From contig OZ017748.1 of assembly GCA_963969365.1 (NCBI GenBank), forward strand, positions 3,841,001 through 3,905,000: a stretch of 64,000 nt of DNA, written 5' to 3'. The notes below the pieces were generated by a model that worked only from the letters and a program-made list of their open reading frames with translations, was not told the DNA's origin and searched no databases. Positions 36,701 through 51,200 of this stretch are shown here, piece after piece. Source of the stretch: Asterochloris sp. CNOR1. Its lineage: Eukaryota > Chlorophyta > Trebouxiophyceae > Trebouxiales > Trebouxiaceae. How positions within the stretch are numbered: position 1 is the first letter of the stretch; every line of letters begins with the position of its first letter. Made by a program: the position numbers and the translations under genes.

Positions 36701-39700
36701 TGATGAACCACTCATTGACTTTCAACTTGAGCGGGTTGGTCACGTCCGACGCAAGCCATCTCCTGCAGTGGATGGCCGACATCAGATCAGGAAAGCTGCA
36801 TTGATGGGTGCCAGAAACGGGTGCATGCAGCATTTTGCTGCTGCGCAAGGTGTGTGACTGCATTGAGGCCAGTGGTAAATGGCAAAGCTTTCCTGACTTG
36901 CATTGGTTCTGCAGGCGTCAGCTGACATTAACGGATGCCAGCAGCAGAAGAAGCAATCAAGCAAAGCTGGAAACAAATCAATTGACAGCAAAGAGCTCAG
37001 CAGTTGAAAGTGCTGGCTCAGTGGCTGGTGCAATGCTTCAACCTGAGCAGCAGCTAGACACTGAGTGCAGTCACATGCGCCAGTCGGTCTCTTGGAGTGC
37101 TAATGACAGACTTTGATTGTTTGGGAGCTGCTGTTTAACCAGCGCAAGAGCTTTGGTGCGCTTGCGCTGGTTAAACAGCAGCTCCCAAACAATCAAAGTC
37201 TGTCATTAGCACCCCAAGCACACCAAAGCATGGCCAGAGATTCTGCATGAAGTTTGTTCACCTGAGTGCTCCAAACAGACCCTGCCTCTCTTTCAGCTCC
37301 TCCTTGACTTGCTCGACCTCCACACGAAGCACCTGCGCTGCCTCCCTCTCCTTATTCAGCTCCCCCACCACGCGCTCATACTCCTCAGCATCCACAGAGC
37401 CGCGCTTGTTGGCCAGGTCAGTGGCTCGCCGTTGCCAGCTGTCGCGCTGCTCTGTCATCTGCATGGGCATAGAGCTGTCTTTGTGGAAGAGCAATCAGCA
37501 CTGAGCCCTTTGCTGGCCCCTGGCTGGCTTGGCATGGCTGGCTTTGAGCACTGCAGCTGTCAAGGAGGTACTCCTTGATGAACTCACTGCCCATCCTGTG
37601 CTAGCTCACAGCCAGCATGCTCTGCGAATTGCCAGCTTGGAGAAATTTGTAAAGCTTGTGAGAGTGTGCTGGCCCTTACCACAAATCCACACTTCTAGAC
37701 CAGAATCCCGCTGTGCTGCTCCCAGCAGGCTTCACAGAAGCAGAATGATGCATGCTGCCCAGGTCACCAGCTTGAGCTCGTCGTTGGCAAACTCGACATC
37801 CCTCTCCAGCTTGGCCAGCCTCTCCCTCAGGGGATCCAACTCCCGCTCCATCTCACTGGCACGCTGCTGCTGAACCGCAGCCTCTTGCCGGTAGGCGTCC
37901 ACCGTGGTCCTGTGGGCACGCAAACTGAAGACTGGTCCTGTTGCAGCAGATTGGTGCAGGACACTGCGGTTAGACAGCAGCACCAGGCGGCAGGGGCTGG
38001 GCGGCAGCCTCATAGCAGACGGCAGCCCCTGACGTACAGCCCACAGATACACAGCATTCATGATGACCTTCTGGCTGGTCACTACTGTGCTGCAGTGTCA
38101 CATGGAGCACTCCCCACTGCGCCATCCAAGCAGGCATCCTCACCTCAGGCCCACATTGCTCTCCTCCAACATCTTGAACTGCTGGAGCTGCTGCAGCACA
38201 CGGTCGTGCTCCTCCTGGGACACCAGTGCGGCCTGGGCCTGGCTGATGTGGGCGAGACGGGCTGCCTCTGCCTCAGCCAGACGCTGCTGGCAGCGGCTCA
38301 GGTCCTGCAGCAGGGATGAGCTGTCAGGGACCAGCGTTGTGTGAAGAGAAGGAAAGAGAGAGCAGGCATGGCTGTGGCTGTACAGGAGCCTGCTGTGATG
38401 GCTGTGTGCCCTGCTGCTGCAGAGATGCCTGCTTGTGCTTAGAGCAGACTCTGAAACACAGGCCAACAGGGCTGCACTTCAAGTTGCAGATGATGCTTCA
38501 AGGCAGGCAGCTAAGATGCAGGACTTCCAGCAGGCATCCTGGCTGTTGTATGTTACAAGCTGCAGGCAGCAGTCACATGTGAGTTGCCACCTGTTCCAGG
38601 CGCTTAGCCTCCTGCTCCTTGCTAGCCACACGGGCGCTCAGGATGTCGTTCTGCCGGCGCAGGTGCTTGGTCACCTCCGTCATGCCGCCACCTGCAGGCA
38701 CATCAGCAACCATGTCACTGTGCCTGCTGCCCACATCAAGGGTGGGAACAGGGGACAGTAGCAGGCCAGGTGCCAAGCAATTCACTAACAGCACCTGGGC
38801 TTTCTTTGGCTGCATAGAGTGTTGGGGCCCAGCACATGGACCCTGTTCACCATGCGGCTGCATTGCCTTCATGCATGGTACCAAATCCCCCAAAAAGCAT
38901 CAACTGCTGTCCCATCCTGCCAGCATCACGCCGTAAGTTGTGCTAAGGCAATGCACTATGGTAAGCTCCAGCTTTCACCAAGAGGACGGCTGCTGCTGGG
39001 CGCATCGCTGTCCGGCTGTTGCTCCCTAGCCTCCAGCTGCTGGTGCAGCAGCCCATTCTGCTGCTGCAAGTCAGCAGCCAACTGTTCTGCCTCCTCCTTA
39101 GCTGCAGTCACCTTGCTGAGCTCAGCTTGCATGTGTAGCTCTAAGGCAACCTGCAGGAGCACAGGCACAGTGCCTCAGGATGGTGACCTGATGTCACCTC
39201 TCAGCCAGACCTTAGCATGATGCAGCGCAAGAGTGCACCCAGATGGATTGGCTTGATCCGCTGGTCACAGGGCGGATGCTGCCAGAAAAGTGCCTCAAAC
39301 ATAGACGCCCAGACGCCTGTCAAGACAAAGCACCAAGCTGGCAAGCAGTCTGGACAAGCTCAGCTGCGTGTTTGAAGCATGCAGATATCCCAGTGTCACC
39401 CATCGCTGAGGGAGTTCCCTCCATGAGAAACCGCGCGCTGCAGAGACACCACCTTAACAATATGAGGCTGTTTCTAAACCTCTTGCAGGCGGGTTAGCAG
39501 CCCTCTTGGTGTTGAGACAGACCTTGGCAGACTCTGCGTCTGCAGTTGCCCGGCGCAGCCCCTCCTGGTCCCTCTTGAGCAGGTCCAGCTCATTGTCCAG
39601 CTCATTTGCCCGCTTCACAGCCTCAGCATGCTCAATGATCTGCAGCAGCACAGGGTGCCCGCTGTCATAGACTGCGCATGATCATCTGATGATGAGACGC

Positions 39701-42190
39701 TTAGCTGCAGCCTCAATCAGTAATTTGCTGCAGCACAGGGCGCCCTGTTGTTAGAGATTACTGCACATTCACCTGACAAATGTATGCTAAGCTCACAGGC
39801 TCATGCCAATGATCCGCGGCAGCACAGGGTGCCCTGCTGTCAGAAACTGCAGCACACATCCATTCCAAAATATGATGCTCAGCTTTACAGCTCGCGCTTG
39901 ATGTTGTTTTACAGCCTTCACTGTCATTTATAATGCAAAGGGATGTTGCACGCCCCGACAGCCCCGCCAGCCGTCTAACAGCTCACAGTTCTAGGTTCTT
40001 GTAGACTCGTGCACACTGTTCAACCGAGATCAGAGTGCTCCGGTGTCTCTGCTGACTTGGACATTTGCAGCAGCGCAGAATTCACCCGTGTGCCCCCTGC
40101 TGTGCAGCAGGAGGTCTGCTGCAACCAACAGCATGGCGCTGTTCCTCTACCTGCCTGCAGTGTCAGAGCTCTGAGCACCCTAATCAGCTATCCAACCTCA
40201 CATCCCTCAGTATGGGGGATGCCCCAGTGTAAGGGACAGCAACACCAGTAAAGCCATGGCATTAGCATTGAGCGTTGTAGGGACTGCTGGATGTGTCACT
40301 GCATCGAGCGGCCTGCCAGTGACCACCCTGCCCTCTGCAGAGTGCATGGTACCCACCTCATGGTCAAGCGCGCCCTGCCGGTCCTTGCTACGCGCCTGCA
40401 GGTCGTGAAGCTCCTTGGTCAGGGCCTTGAGGCGGCCCTGATCGCCCTCGCGGTCCTTTTTGAAGGCTGCCAATTCTGCCTGCAGCAGTGGTGCTGACCT
40501 CAAAGCTTGCTGTAGGTGGGCATGGGCCTGCCATCCTTTGCAGCGGATACGGCTGGGGCAGTGCTAAGCAAGCATGTAGAATGGCAGGTTGCAGCTCCAG
40601 CAGGCTGCACAGCCCTTGAAGTAAGGGCGCACTGCTGCAGGGCCTGAAAGACGCTCTGAAGCAGGAAAGACATGTTGCTGCAAGCCGGACCATGCAAACC
40701 GGCATGGCTCAAGCAGAATGCTGTGTGCCCATTGTTATGCTAAGCCCACAGCCAATATTGCAGGCCAACCTGAACTGAGCTCTTCTCTCGCAGAGCCTGT
40801 TGCTGCTGCGCCTGCATGGCCTCCTGGGCAGCAGTGGTTGCCCTGCGCGCCTCACCCGCCGTCGCTTCAGCGTCAGACAGCCTCTTCTCCAAGTCCTGCC
40901 TGCGCTGACTGGACTCCGTCAGCGCTTGCTCTGACTCAGCCTTGAAGCTGTCATATTGCTCCTGCAGATACAGAGGGGCCGGGTTGCTGAGCTGTACCCA
41001 TTGTGCTCAAGGCACAAACCGTGAAGAAAACCGTTTGTAGCCCATTCTGTGTTGCAACGCTGCAGCAGGAATGTGTGGTCAAGCCTGGTGCCTGGGCAGG
41101 CAGCTGCATGTGCTACATCTGCAGGACAGGTTCCAGTGCTGTCAGCAGGCCAACCTATGAGACAGCCACCACCTTGGCCTCCGCCATCTGTATGTAGCTG
41201 GACTGCATGCACTTGGCTTTATGCTAATGCCAGCAGCTAGCTACATCCTCATGCAGACAGACGGGCAAGGACTGCCCCACCCCTGACCCGGGCTCTCTCA
41301 TCCTACACAGCTGCACTCTGCCCCACAAGCTGATCCTCCCCACTGCGGGCCCTTTTCAGGGTGTCCCCTGAAGGTCACCTGCAGCTTGGCTTTCGCCTCC
41401 TCAGCAACCTGCGCCAGCGCCTTGTACTGCGCTGTGTTCCCTGCAGCCTCAGCCATGTCCTGCTGAAGGCTGCGCAGGTCCTCTCGCAGCTTTTGCACCT
41501 CCCGCTTCAGCCGAGCCGCATCGTCAGAGTCGCCCGGGCGGGCGTTGGCGTCCGGTGGGGCCATGCTGGGGCCCGCCCCACTGCAGAAATGGGCGTTTGC
41601 TCAATTTGGCAGTCCGTCACAGCTTTTCAGTCCTTCACTTACTCAGCAGGCACCACCTGAAACATCAGGGGCTGCAATGAGCACCGTGCTGTGCTGCAGA
41701 GGCTTCACTGTGTGATGTCCCCATGCCCAACCACAGGCTGCCAAGCAAGAGCAGTCCCCTGGGCCCCTGCCTGTGACTGTGGCCAGGCCACATGCACAGG
41801 TCAGCTGTGCCAGACCTATACCCCAAGCAGTGCACACTGGCCCTCACCTGCTGCCGCGGGACCCCTGCTGCACCTGCAGCGTGGTGAGACGCTGTTGGGT
41901 GGTGTTGAGGGTGGTTTGGAGCACATTGGCAGAGGCCTCAGCCTTTGCAGCACGCTCCAGGGCATGGCCTTCACGCTCCCGCAGGTCCTTCACTTGAGCC
42001 TCCAGCTCATGCTTCCTGCAGTTGGGTGCAAGTTGCTTGAGTGCAAGCAATAGGCGGGCTCATGGCTGCATCAGCACCCAATGGCCGGGATGGGGAAAGG
42101 GTGTGGACAAGGCCAAGTGATGTTGCAGCAACTGCACGGCAGTCTGAGGCAAGAGGCCTTGCGGCGTGAATGCCCTATGCAAGTAAGACG

Positions 42191-42234
<44 letters not shown>

Positions 42235-45200
42235 ACAACTGGCTTCGCCCAAGCAATTGTGCTGAGCTGCTGGCAACAGGCAACAGGCACAGCCCCTTGT
42301 GTGCGCATCATGCAGGGTAGCAGCTCTCACCGGCCTGAAAACTCCCCAACAGCACGGTCCCTGGCAGCGCTGGCACTTTCTGCCCTATTGCGCTCCAAGG
42401 TCAGCTGCTGTGTGGCCTCGTCTGCCTCCTTCTGCAGGCGTGCTAGCTCAGCATGCAGCTCATGCCGCTTGCTGGCTGCATCCTGCAGAGCATGTGGGTG
42501 ACAGTCAGGCAGCATACAACGCAGAGGATGCATGCAGCTCACGTGGTTTGCTGGCTCTTGCAGAGGATGCAACCCAATACGAGCAGCAGCATCTGAATGA
42601 GTTGCAGCAGCGCCAGCTCAACAGCTTATGTCGCTTGCTGGCTGAGTGGCACTGCACCATCAAGTTGTGGCACAGGACCTCACTGAGTGTGCAGCAGAGC
42701 ATCTGGCCAAGGCTAGATGTGCTTGCGGCAAGCCTGCGCATACTGCCTGCGCCAAACACATGCACACAACATTCAGGGCAGCCTGTGTTGACCATCATCA
42801 GCTTCGTGTCATATACATCGGCACATGCACGGGCTGGTCCTGCAACATCTGGTGCACACTTGAGCAATGCGCAGATCCTACATGCGCCTGCTCCACATGC
42901 ACCTGACTGCACACTGGTGCAATAACCCCACCCTGCTACGTATGCACAGCTTGTGCTGACTGCCTACACAGACAGAGACCATGCACCGCACAGTCCATCA
43001 AACCACCACAAATGACATGCAGCTGCACTCCTGACTGCACAGCTGAAGCTCCCAGATTTCCGACCTGTGCCTGCTCCGCATGCAGCTTGTGCATGGCCTC
43101 CAGCTCGGCCCGCAGCTGGTGCTGCTGCTCGGTGGCGTTCTTCTCACGCTGCAGGGCGCGCTGCTCGTTAGCTTCCAGCGTGTGGGCCAGAGCCTCCGAG
43201 TTGAGCAGGCGGCGCCGCAGGTTGTCAGCCTCCTCGCGCGCATTGCGCGCGTCCATGTCAAGCTTGGACACCTGCTCCTCTGCCTTGCGCAGGTTGGCCT
43301 GCAGGACAGGGTCAGAAGATGAATTCAGCATGAACCATTCATACCTAGGTCGAGCTAGAGGGCATCTGCTCCCCTGCCTCCTGCAAATGGCCCTGCAGGA
43401 CAAGGGCGCCCCATGCAGGCTGGGAAATGTGGGTGACGAACATCAAGAAGCCTTTCAGGTCACCAGAGAGGGGTGACTATTGTCGCGCAGTCTCGTGAGC
43501 GCTGCTGCTGCATCTGTCAAGGTGCTTTTGTCCTGCAGTGGGGTCACTAACTTGCGCTTCAGCAATCTGTAGGGTTCTCGGTAGCGAGAGGGGGGGGGGC
43601 TGGGCCAAACATGCTGTCACCTTGTGCAGGCGAGCTTGTTGTGAATGGAATGCCCAGCACATCAGCGCATGCTGTGGCGGAAGGCTCCGTAAGCTGTCAG
43701 CTGCTGCTCATCTTTGTGCAGGTTGCTCGTCACTGAACAGGCAGCTCACAACATGGCAGCCCAGCGCCCAGGGACAGCTGCTGTTAGCCAGGCTGGTCCC
43801 TGACACTGTGGCCTTTACAAAGCATTGAGCTTATGCCGCTGCCCCAGCATGAGATATTCTGGACGCTGAGCAAGCACAGCCAGCAGCCATCTGCTTTATT
43901 GTGTTCCTGGCAGCCACCTCCCTTCTGAAATACCACTCATTGCTGCTGTTATACTTGTAGTTGCTGCTGCCCAAGCAAACTGCTCCTCGGCCCAGCGGTC
44001 GACACAGCCAGCCAGCACCTGCCTGCTGCCTCATCTCCCTCTCGTCCAGGCTCTTCCTCCACTCATCTGCACGAGCAAGGTCTGCTTCCCGCCGCTCAGC
44101 CTTCTGCCGCTCAATGTCCCTCTCAGCCTGGAAATTGGCGGCCTCCTGGCGCGCAGCTGTGGCTGCCTCCTCCTGCTTCCTCAGGTCATCCTTCAGCATT
44201 TTGATCTGCAAGCGCAAGCAAAAGACAAGATGAAATCATGCTCGATACTCAGTTGTGCTTTGCAGGGGCAGGGTACCATGTTTTTTACGGCTTGCATGGC
44301 TGCACTTTGCTGGGGAGGTTGATGCTACATGCGTGGCAGCTGAGCAATTTGAAGACAGGACTGAAGCACAGGCAGGCAGCTGGTGCACAGGCAGCCTGGC
44401 GCTGAGTGCCTCAGGGCAGTCAGCGTAACTGTAGGCAGAACGGTGTGAGGCCAGAAGTGATCACAGCAGGCCGATCATTTAGCGCGGTAACTTTGCTGCT
44501 GTGGCCTTGTTGGCTGGTCAGGGCAGGCAGCATGACTGTGTAAGGTAGGTGTAGAGCGAGGAGCACAGATCTGCAAGAAGGTGAAATTCACCTGACCCTG
44601 GCACCGGCTTTGCAGCTCCCCCATCTCCTTCTCATGGTCAGCTTTCAGGGCTGCCAGGTCCGTGTTGCCAGACTCTGAGGGGGCACGCTGCATATGGCAA
44701 GGGTTGCAGCTCAAGACCCTTCCTCATAAGGCCTGACTCAGGCTGAGGCTGCCTTCAGGCCTCAAGCTCAGAAAGGCCCTGGCACTGAAGGAGGACACGC
44801 AATGTCCTGCGACCAGGAGGAGCAGCCTGCAAGGTGCCTGGCGCAGGTGCCATGCAGAGCAACACACACCTGGGGCCACCTCCCCCTGCTACTGGCAAAT
44901 TCAAGCCAGTGCTGCCTGCTCATGTTTGCTGACTTGGTTGTTCAAATTTGAGCTGGGGTTGCCAGCTCAGGCTTGCTGACTTTAATAATGCCACAGGTAA
45001 TCATGACATGCTGCACAGGGCTCTGGCTCTGCAGAGTATCACCAAGTGAAGATCAGGGTGCCTGACAAAAAACTGACCTGGGGCGCATTGTGCCCCTGCT
45101 GCTGGCGGGCATGCCCCGGTGTCGCCAGCTCAGGTTTGCTGGATTTGAGCATCTCCTCCAGCATGTTGCGCTGGCGAGTCACGCGTCCCAACAGGTCCTG

Positions 45201-48200
45201 CACAGAGGTGAGAGCAGCGTCGCCCTCAGCCATCGTTTCAGGTGCATCACAGTATGCAGGCCTGGCAGATAGTGACAAGGGTATGGCCAGAGGTACACAC
45301 ACGCATCTGCAGCTGGGCAGGCCTGCAGCTTGACTAGTATACTCTGTCGTTGCTTGGGACGCAAACAGATGTTGCAGATGTTCCCCTAGACAGGATGCTG
45401 TGTGCAAAGGGTAAAGCTAGGGCTGCCTTACAAACCTTGCTCTTATCCATCTGCTCCCTCAGCCTGCCCACATCCTCTTTGTGTTTTTGCTCTTGCTCCT
45501 CCAGACGCTGCTGGAATTGCACCAGTATCTGCTGGCGCTCCGACTTGACCTCCTCTCGCAGGCGCAGGTTGTCAGCGCTCAGCTGCCTGTTGACCTCCAC
45601 CAGGTCCTGCATGGCAACAGCAGGGCGGCCAGATCGATGAGTGTGGCAGCCCTGCACCTGTTCCAAGCGGCCAGGCAGCCATGAGATAACAGGACCAGTG
45701 GGTGTGGTCAAGGGCTATCCCGCCAGCCCATCCCGACACACAGAGCTGCTCGAGGCACCTGAAGGGTCTGCACAAAGCCGTCAAACCCCCACTGCAACTG
45801 GAAGCAATGCTTTACCATTGGACCAGATGACAATCCTGACTTGAGCTGTCTGAGCTGTCTGCCACCCCTGCGGCTGCTTCACATGACGCAGCAATGCTGT
45901 GCCAGGTCATTGCAGAACATTGCACACATGCTTCTGTCATGTGCAGATGGGGTAAGGTGCGAGCTGACCAGCCACCTATCCTGCCTGCTGATACTTGCCT
46001 GCCCCAGCCCGATGAGCATAACACCACACACACCCATGCTTGTGCCTGCCGGCTGACCTGGACATTCCTGAAATGTGGTGGCGTGCCAGAGGTGCCAACT
46101 GGGCTGGCACCAGTCTGGCTGTCACCATTCTGCAGCAGCAGCTGGCCACTGGGCGCCTGCCCATGCTGGTGCAGCAGCAGAGCGACCTGGTGGGACATGG
46201 TGCGGGTCTGATTCTCCAGGACACTGCAGAGCAGGGCAGGCTCTTTGTTCACAAAGGTAGACCGCAGAGCTTCTGCTGGGGCATGGAGCAGATCCGATGC
46301 TCTGGGACCATAAAGAGCAGGGCAGCATAATGGGCCATTGGGCAGATCTGCTTCTCCAAGAATTTGCAGAGCAGGACAGCTTCCTGGTGAACACAAAAGC
46401 TGCAGCCCTCAGAGCCTGGAGGCTCCCAGCACAAGATGCCCCTTTTTCACAGGACTTACTAACATGAGCACCCTGGTGGCCCTCAGTAGCCTGCTGCACT
46501 GCATCACAGACCTGCCTCGCAGCCAAAGCTGCCTATGAATAAGATGCAGCAATGCCGTGGCCCTGAAAGGAAGCATGGTGGTGGTGCACGTTCATGGCAG
46601 GGGGCCAGCATGCCACCCTGCAACTAGCTGACTCACCTCAGGACAACTTTGAATGGTCTCCGAGCCAACCACATGCAGAATGTATTACTGAAGACAGCAG
46701 CAGGGTATGACATGTTCTGCTCACCTCCTCTCCTCCTCCCGAGCCTGCACCTCTGCCTTCAGCGTCTGCACCTCCAGCTGGAGCTGGCGAGTGCTGCTGA
46801 TGGAGGCCTTGTGCGTGCTCATTAGGGCCTGGTAGTCCTGCTGGAGCCGCACATTCTGCGTTCGCTGCTCTTGCAAAGCCTCAGCACGTGTCTCCACCTC
46901 AAACAGCAACTGCGGCAGCAGCAGATAAGACTTGTACCAGCTGTGAAGCTCTTCATGCCCTGCGCATACGCCGCCAGCAGCAGCAGGCAACAGCAAGGGA
47001 TGCCAGGTAGGGACCTGTGTCAAACTGTAGGTTTTGAGCGAGGTGCGCAGCTCAAAAGCCCCCTGGAGGCATGCACAGATGCCAGGTGGACAGCTGTCAC
47101 GATAACTTAGCAGAGGTGTGCCGTAATGGCATGGCTGACCTGGCTGAAAGAATCCTCTGCCTTCTTTTGCTCAGCTGCAGACTGGCGCTGAGCCCTTTGA
47201 GCTTCCACATACATGCTGTAGAGCTCCGTCTTGGTCTTGTTTGCCACACTGCCGGACAGCTCAGGGGTGGCTGCAGCCCGTCCTGACGAGGCAGGGGTGC
47301 GGGAGGGCCCAGCACCAGAGCCAGTGGGCACAGCTGTCAGGGCCTGGACAAGGTCAGGGCCCAGATGACGCATGGCCTCTTGGGGATGGGTACCTCCCCG
47401 CAGGTCGCTGCAGACCTGCAGGTGAAGGGGCCAACCTTGGCCTGAATTGATATGAAGTTGTTCCGCTGCGTCCTGAATCGGCATGCCTTGCTGAGGTCAT
47501 GACGGACTTGTGTGGGCCGGCGTCTGCATGATGATCAGCTCTGCTTGGCAAAGGGATGCCTCTGAGGGCAAACATATCTGGACAGCTGGAGGACAACTGC
47601 AGTGCTTTGTGCTCTAAAGGCCTCAGGGCCGCTTGATGCAGTGTTCAGCCATTGCAGAACAGGCACCGAGCCAGCCTGCTCAACATTGGCAAATAACACA
47701 TTGACGCCCGCCATTACTGCACATTTGGCCCCAACGGCAGCCACACAGTGGGGTCACCCGAGCCATGGCCTGGCGCTCCTTGGCAAGCTCCTCCTCAAGC
47801 TCAGCCTGCACCTTCTCAGCGTGCTCTACCCCAGCATGTGACTCCGCCACAACCTCCTGCAGAGATGGGGCATTGCACATGTGTGTCAGCATTGGATAGA
47901 TACCAACTTTGGTGTAACTTCAAGAAGTGCTACTTCTTGCGCCAGCTGAACAGTGGTGTACCATCTTTCTTTGCAGGGGGTCACCAGTAGCCTGACTTTC
48001 GTAAAGCACGAGCATGACCACTCCTACATGCCGTGTGCGCAGATGAAGCCTCATGAGCAGCCCCTGCTTCAAGCCTGCCCTTCATGGCCATGCCCTTGAC
48101 TATGCGCTTTGTGTGGGGCTCTGCCAGGCACCCCATGAAAATCCCTTGCCCCAACAGCCAGCAGGTGGTACTGTGGCGCTGACAGCCTTCCTGTACCTGT

Positions 48201-51200
48201 CTAGTATGCACTCCAGGACACGGCAGACATGCACACTGTCATTCAGCAGGGTGCGTCCCGCGCCTCATCCAGGACTGGAGGTGGTGTGCGCAATGGGCAC
48301 TGCAATCAGGGCCTCCAACCAAAGTCTCACCTCCATCTTGTCCTTCAGGGACTGCACCAGCCCCTGCTGCTCCTCAGCATGGGCTGTCTCCTCCTCCATG
48401 CCCTTCTTGTACTTGTCTGCCAGATCCTTAGCAGCATCGCGCTCACGTTCACGAGCCAGGCAGGCCTCAGCAGCCTGCTTCTTGTCTAGGGCGCGTGCAT
48501 GCTCAGACTGCTGCAGGCGCTGGTTGAGACTGTCCACCTGATTGCGCAGCTGGACCTGGGAACTCTCAAGGGTCTTGGCATGTGCCTCAGCCTCATGCAG
48601 CGCCTGCTGCAGCTCACGTGTCTGCAGGGGAGAGCAGCAGGAGAGCTGTGAGCTCACATGTGTGTACTTCCAGACAGAGAAAGCAGCTGCTTTTGGCACC
48701 CTGCTGAGATATGTCAGCTTCAGCAGCAGCCCATAGAAATGCATGATAGGGCAGCAGACACAGCCGCCTTGTATATCAGCAGCTTTCTTGGCCTCCTGCA
48801 ACTTGCGTGTTGGTGTCACACTGAGAGATTCAGAGACAGGGCAGGAGTCTGCTTGCAGAATCATTGCCTGGATTGTCTGCACTGCAACAGCAGCTAGCCA
48901 TTGATTGAGCTTGCTGGGACTACAACGTGTTTCCTGTGATCCTCGCTGCACTCTGCAAAGCCTCACTGTGACTGCCTGCTAAAGCACCATCCTGTACACC
49001 AGCGCAAAAGACAGTCAATCCCCTGGTACAGCGGAGCAGCTTAGGCAACAGTACCATGCAGCAAGGCAGCTTCTGCACCATACAGCACTCCAGCTGTCGG
49101 TGGTCTGCCCCAGCGCTCTGCTGCCGCCTGCAGCTTTCCTTGTGCTGCTGGGCCAGCCTATTATTGTTGAGCAGCAGCAGCACAGCACACATGCCAGCCA
49201 AGCAAACACCCATCAGCGGTGACCTAGGCATTGCAGGCTACCCCAGAGGAACGAGGGCGGCAGACAGCGTGTGTGGCAGGCGCCCATGCAGCACGCAAGA
49301 AGCCCATAAGGATCGCCACAACCTGTTTGTGCCTAAGCGAAGCTGCTGTTGCAGCCCCTTTGACTTACTCCTTCAGCAGCTTGTTCAACCCCTGACCCAA
49401 TTGCAGCAGTGCAGTAACACCAAACCCCCAAGATCCTTGACTCAACCTACCCTGTCTGCGCCCAAGCGCAGCTGCTGCTGCAGGGCCTCTGACTTCTCCT
49501 TGAGCTGCTGGTTCAGCCAATGGCTCTCAGCAGCCAGCTGGTCCCGCTCGTGGCGCAGGCGGCTGGCTTCATGCTGCTTGTTAGCAGCCTCCATCTCTGC
49601 AGCAGCCTTCTTGCCGTCCAGCTCTCCGTTCTGGCGGGTAAGCTCCAGATTGCGGTCCTGCAGTCGTCATACACAATTTTGACTTGGCATCCTGTGTATG
49701 CATTGGCAAGCCTGAAGTGCTCAGCTCTCAAATATAGGTACCAGGGATGCGCACAGCAAGCAGATCGCTGCAGCTGCAGGCCAAGCTGCACAGGGGAGTA
49801 AAACACAATACAGCATCGCACCCACCAGTGCATTCCTGAGCCGCTGGTTGACCTCGCTCAGCTCTGCCTGGCGCACCTCCAGTGTCTTGCCCAGTGTCCG
49901 CTTGTCAGTTTGCAGGTTGCGCATCTGCACACAGCCAAGCACCAGAGAGTGGGCCTCAGCAAGCCAGCTACTGAGTCTGCCAGGTGTGCGCAGACACAGG
50001 CAGGGGCCTACTATGAATGCAAAGCCCAAGCTTGCCCTGACCAGACTCAGTTGCTCTGCTAGCCAGCAGCACTGGCCAAATGCCTCTGCCAACGAGTGCC
50101 CTTCAGCATCTTGAGGTTTGCACTGCAGCCAGACAGGAAGCGCCTGGTGGCAACAGCCCACCTCGGTGTCCTTTCTCTGCAGCTGGGAGTCCTTCTCGTT
50201 GAGCTTGGCCTGAAGTTCAGCTGACTCCTTCTTGGAAGCAGTTAGCTCCTGCAGTGATTGCACACACCCTTAATGAGGAGGCCGGCCCGGCAGGTGATAA
50301 ATCAGCAGGTCCGGTACCAACTGTCGCTGGCAGCAACAGCTCCAGGCAGGACTCAGCTGCGATCTGCAGCAAGTGTGTACCAATGCAGCTGCAGCAACTT
50401 GCCTTCACGCAGCTTTCACTGTTCGCCTGGAGCTTGGCCTTCTCTGTGGCCAAGCCATGGTGCTCTTCTTCAAGTGCAGTGTAGCGCGCCTCCATTTCCT
50501 GCACGGGCGATATGCGCAAATGATGTGCCTGCCCGACTTGCTGAGCATGGCTCAGGATCCATGCAGTGTTGTCATTTTGAGCAAGTGGTGCAGCCGCCTG
50601 GATACACACACCTGCGCTGCAGTCTCAGCACTGATCTCCGCAGCCTCAGCCTCTGCCCTGCAGGTGGCCAGCTGCTCTTCCAGCAAGGCCACCTGATCCA
50701 TTCTCTCTGCCATTTCTAGCACAGATCGTCACGCCAGGCAGGGAATGTGTTGCTGTCGCCTTGCCAGATCTATGACGAGGTCAAAGAGGCATCGGAACTT
50801 TCTCGTGGTGCATCCCATGTGGCAAAGCTCAGATGGGATGTCAGCTGGGAGTTTCCTTTCTTGGCAACAAAAAAAGGACTACACGACCTGAGCATGGATT
50901 CGAATGGCTTCAAGAAAGCTGCAATGGCTCTTGAGTGGTCTGTGAGACAGTGGGTAGTGGTCCTGGTGTGGTACTCCTCAGAGAGGCCCTGTCAGCCCTC
51001 CTCTGCAATCTCTGCTGCCTGATCCGAGCCAGGGTAGTCTGACCATTGCTCTGCATGGCTGCCATGTCCTCCTCAGACCTGAAGAGAGCACACTTGCAGT
51101 GAGGCAGGGCCCTTTATGCACACCCTGGTCAAGTGCCGAACGGAAACAAGGCGGTGCACTGTTACCTCCCCAGCGCTGGGTCCAGTGTGGCTGGGTCCTG

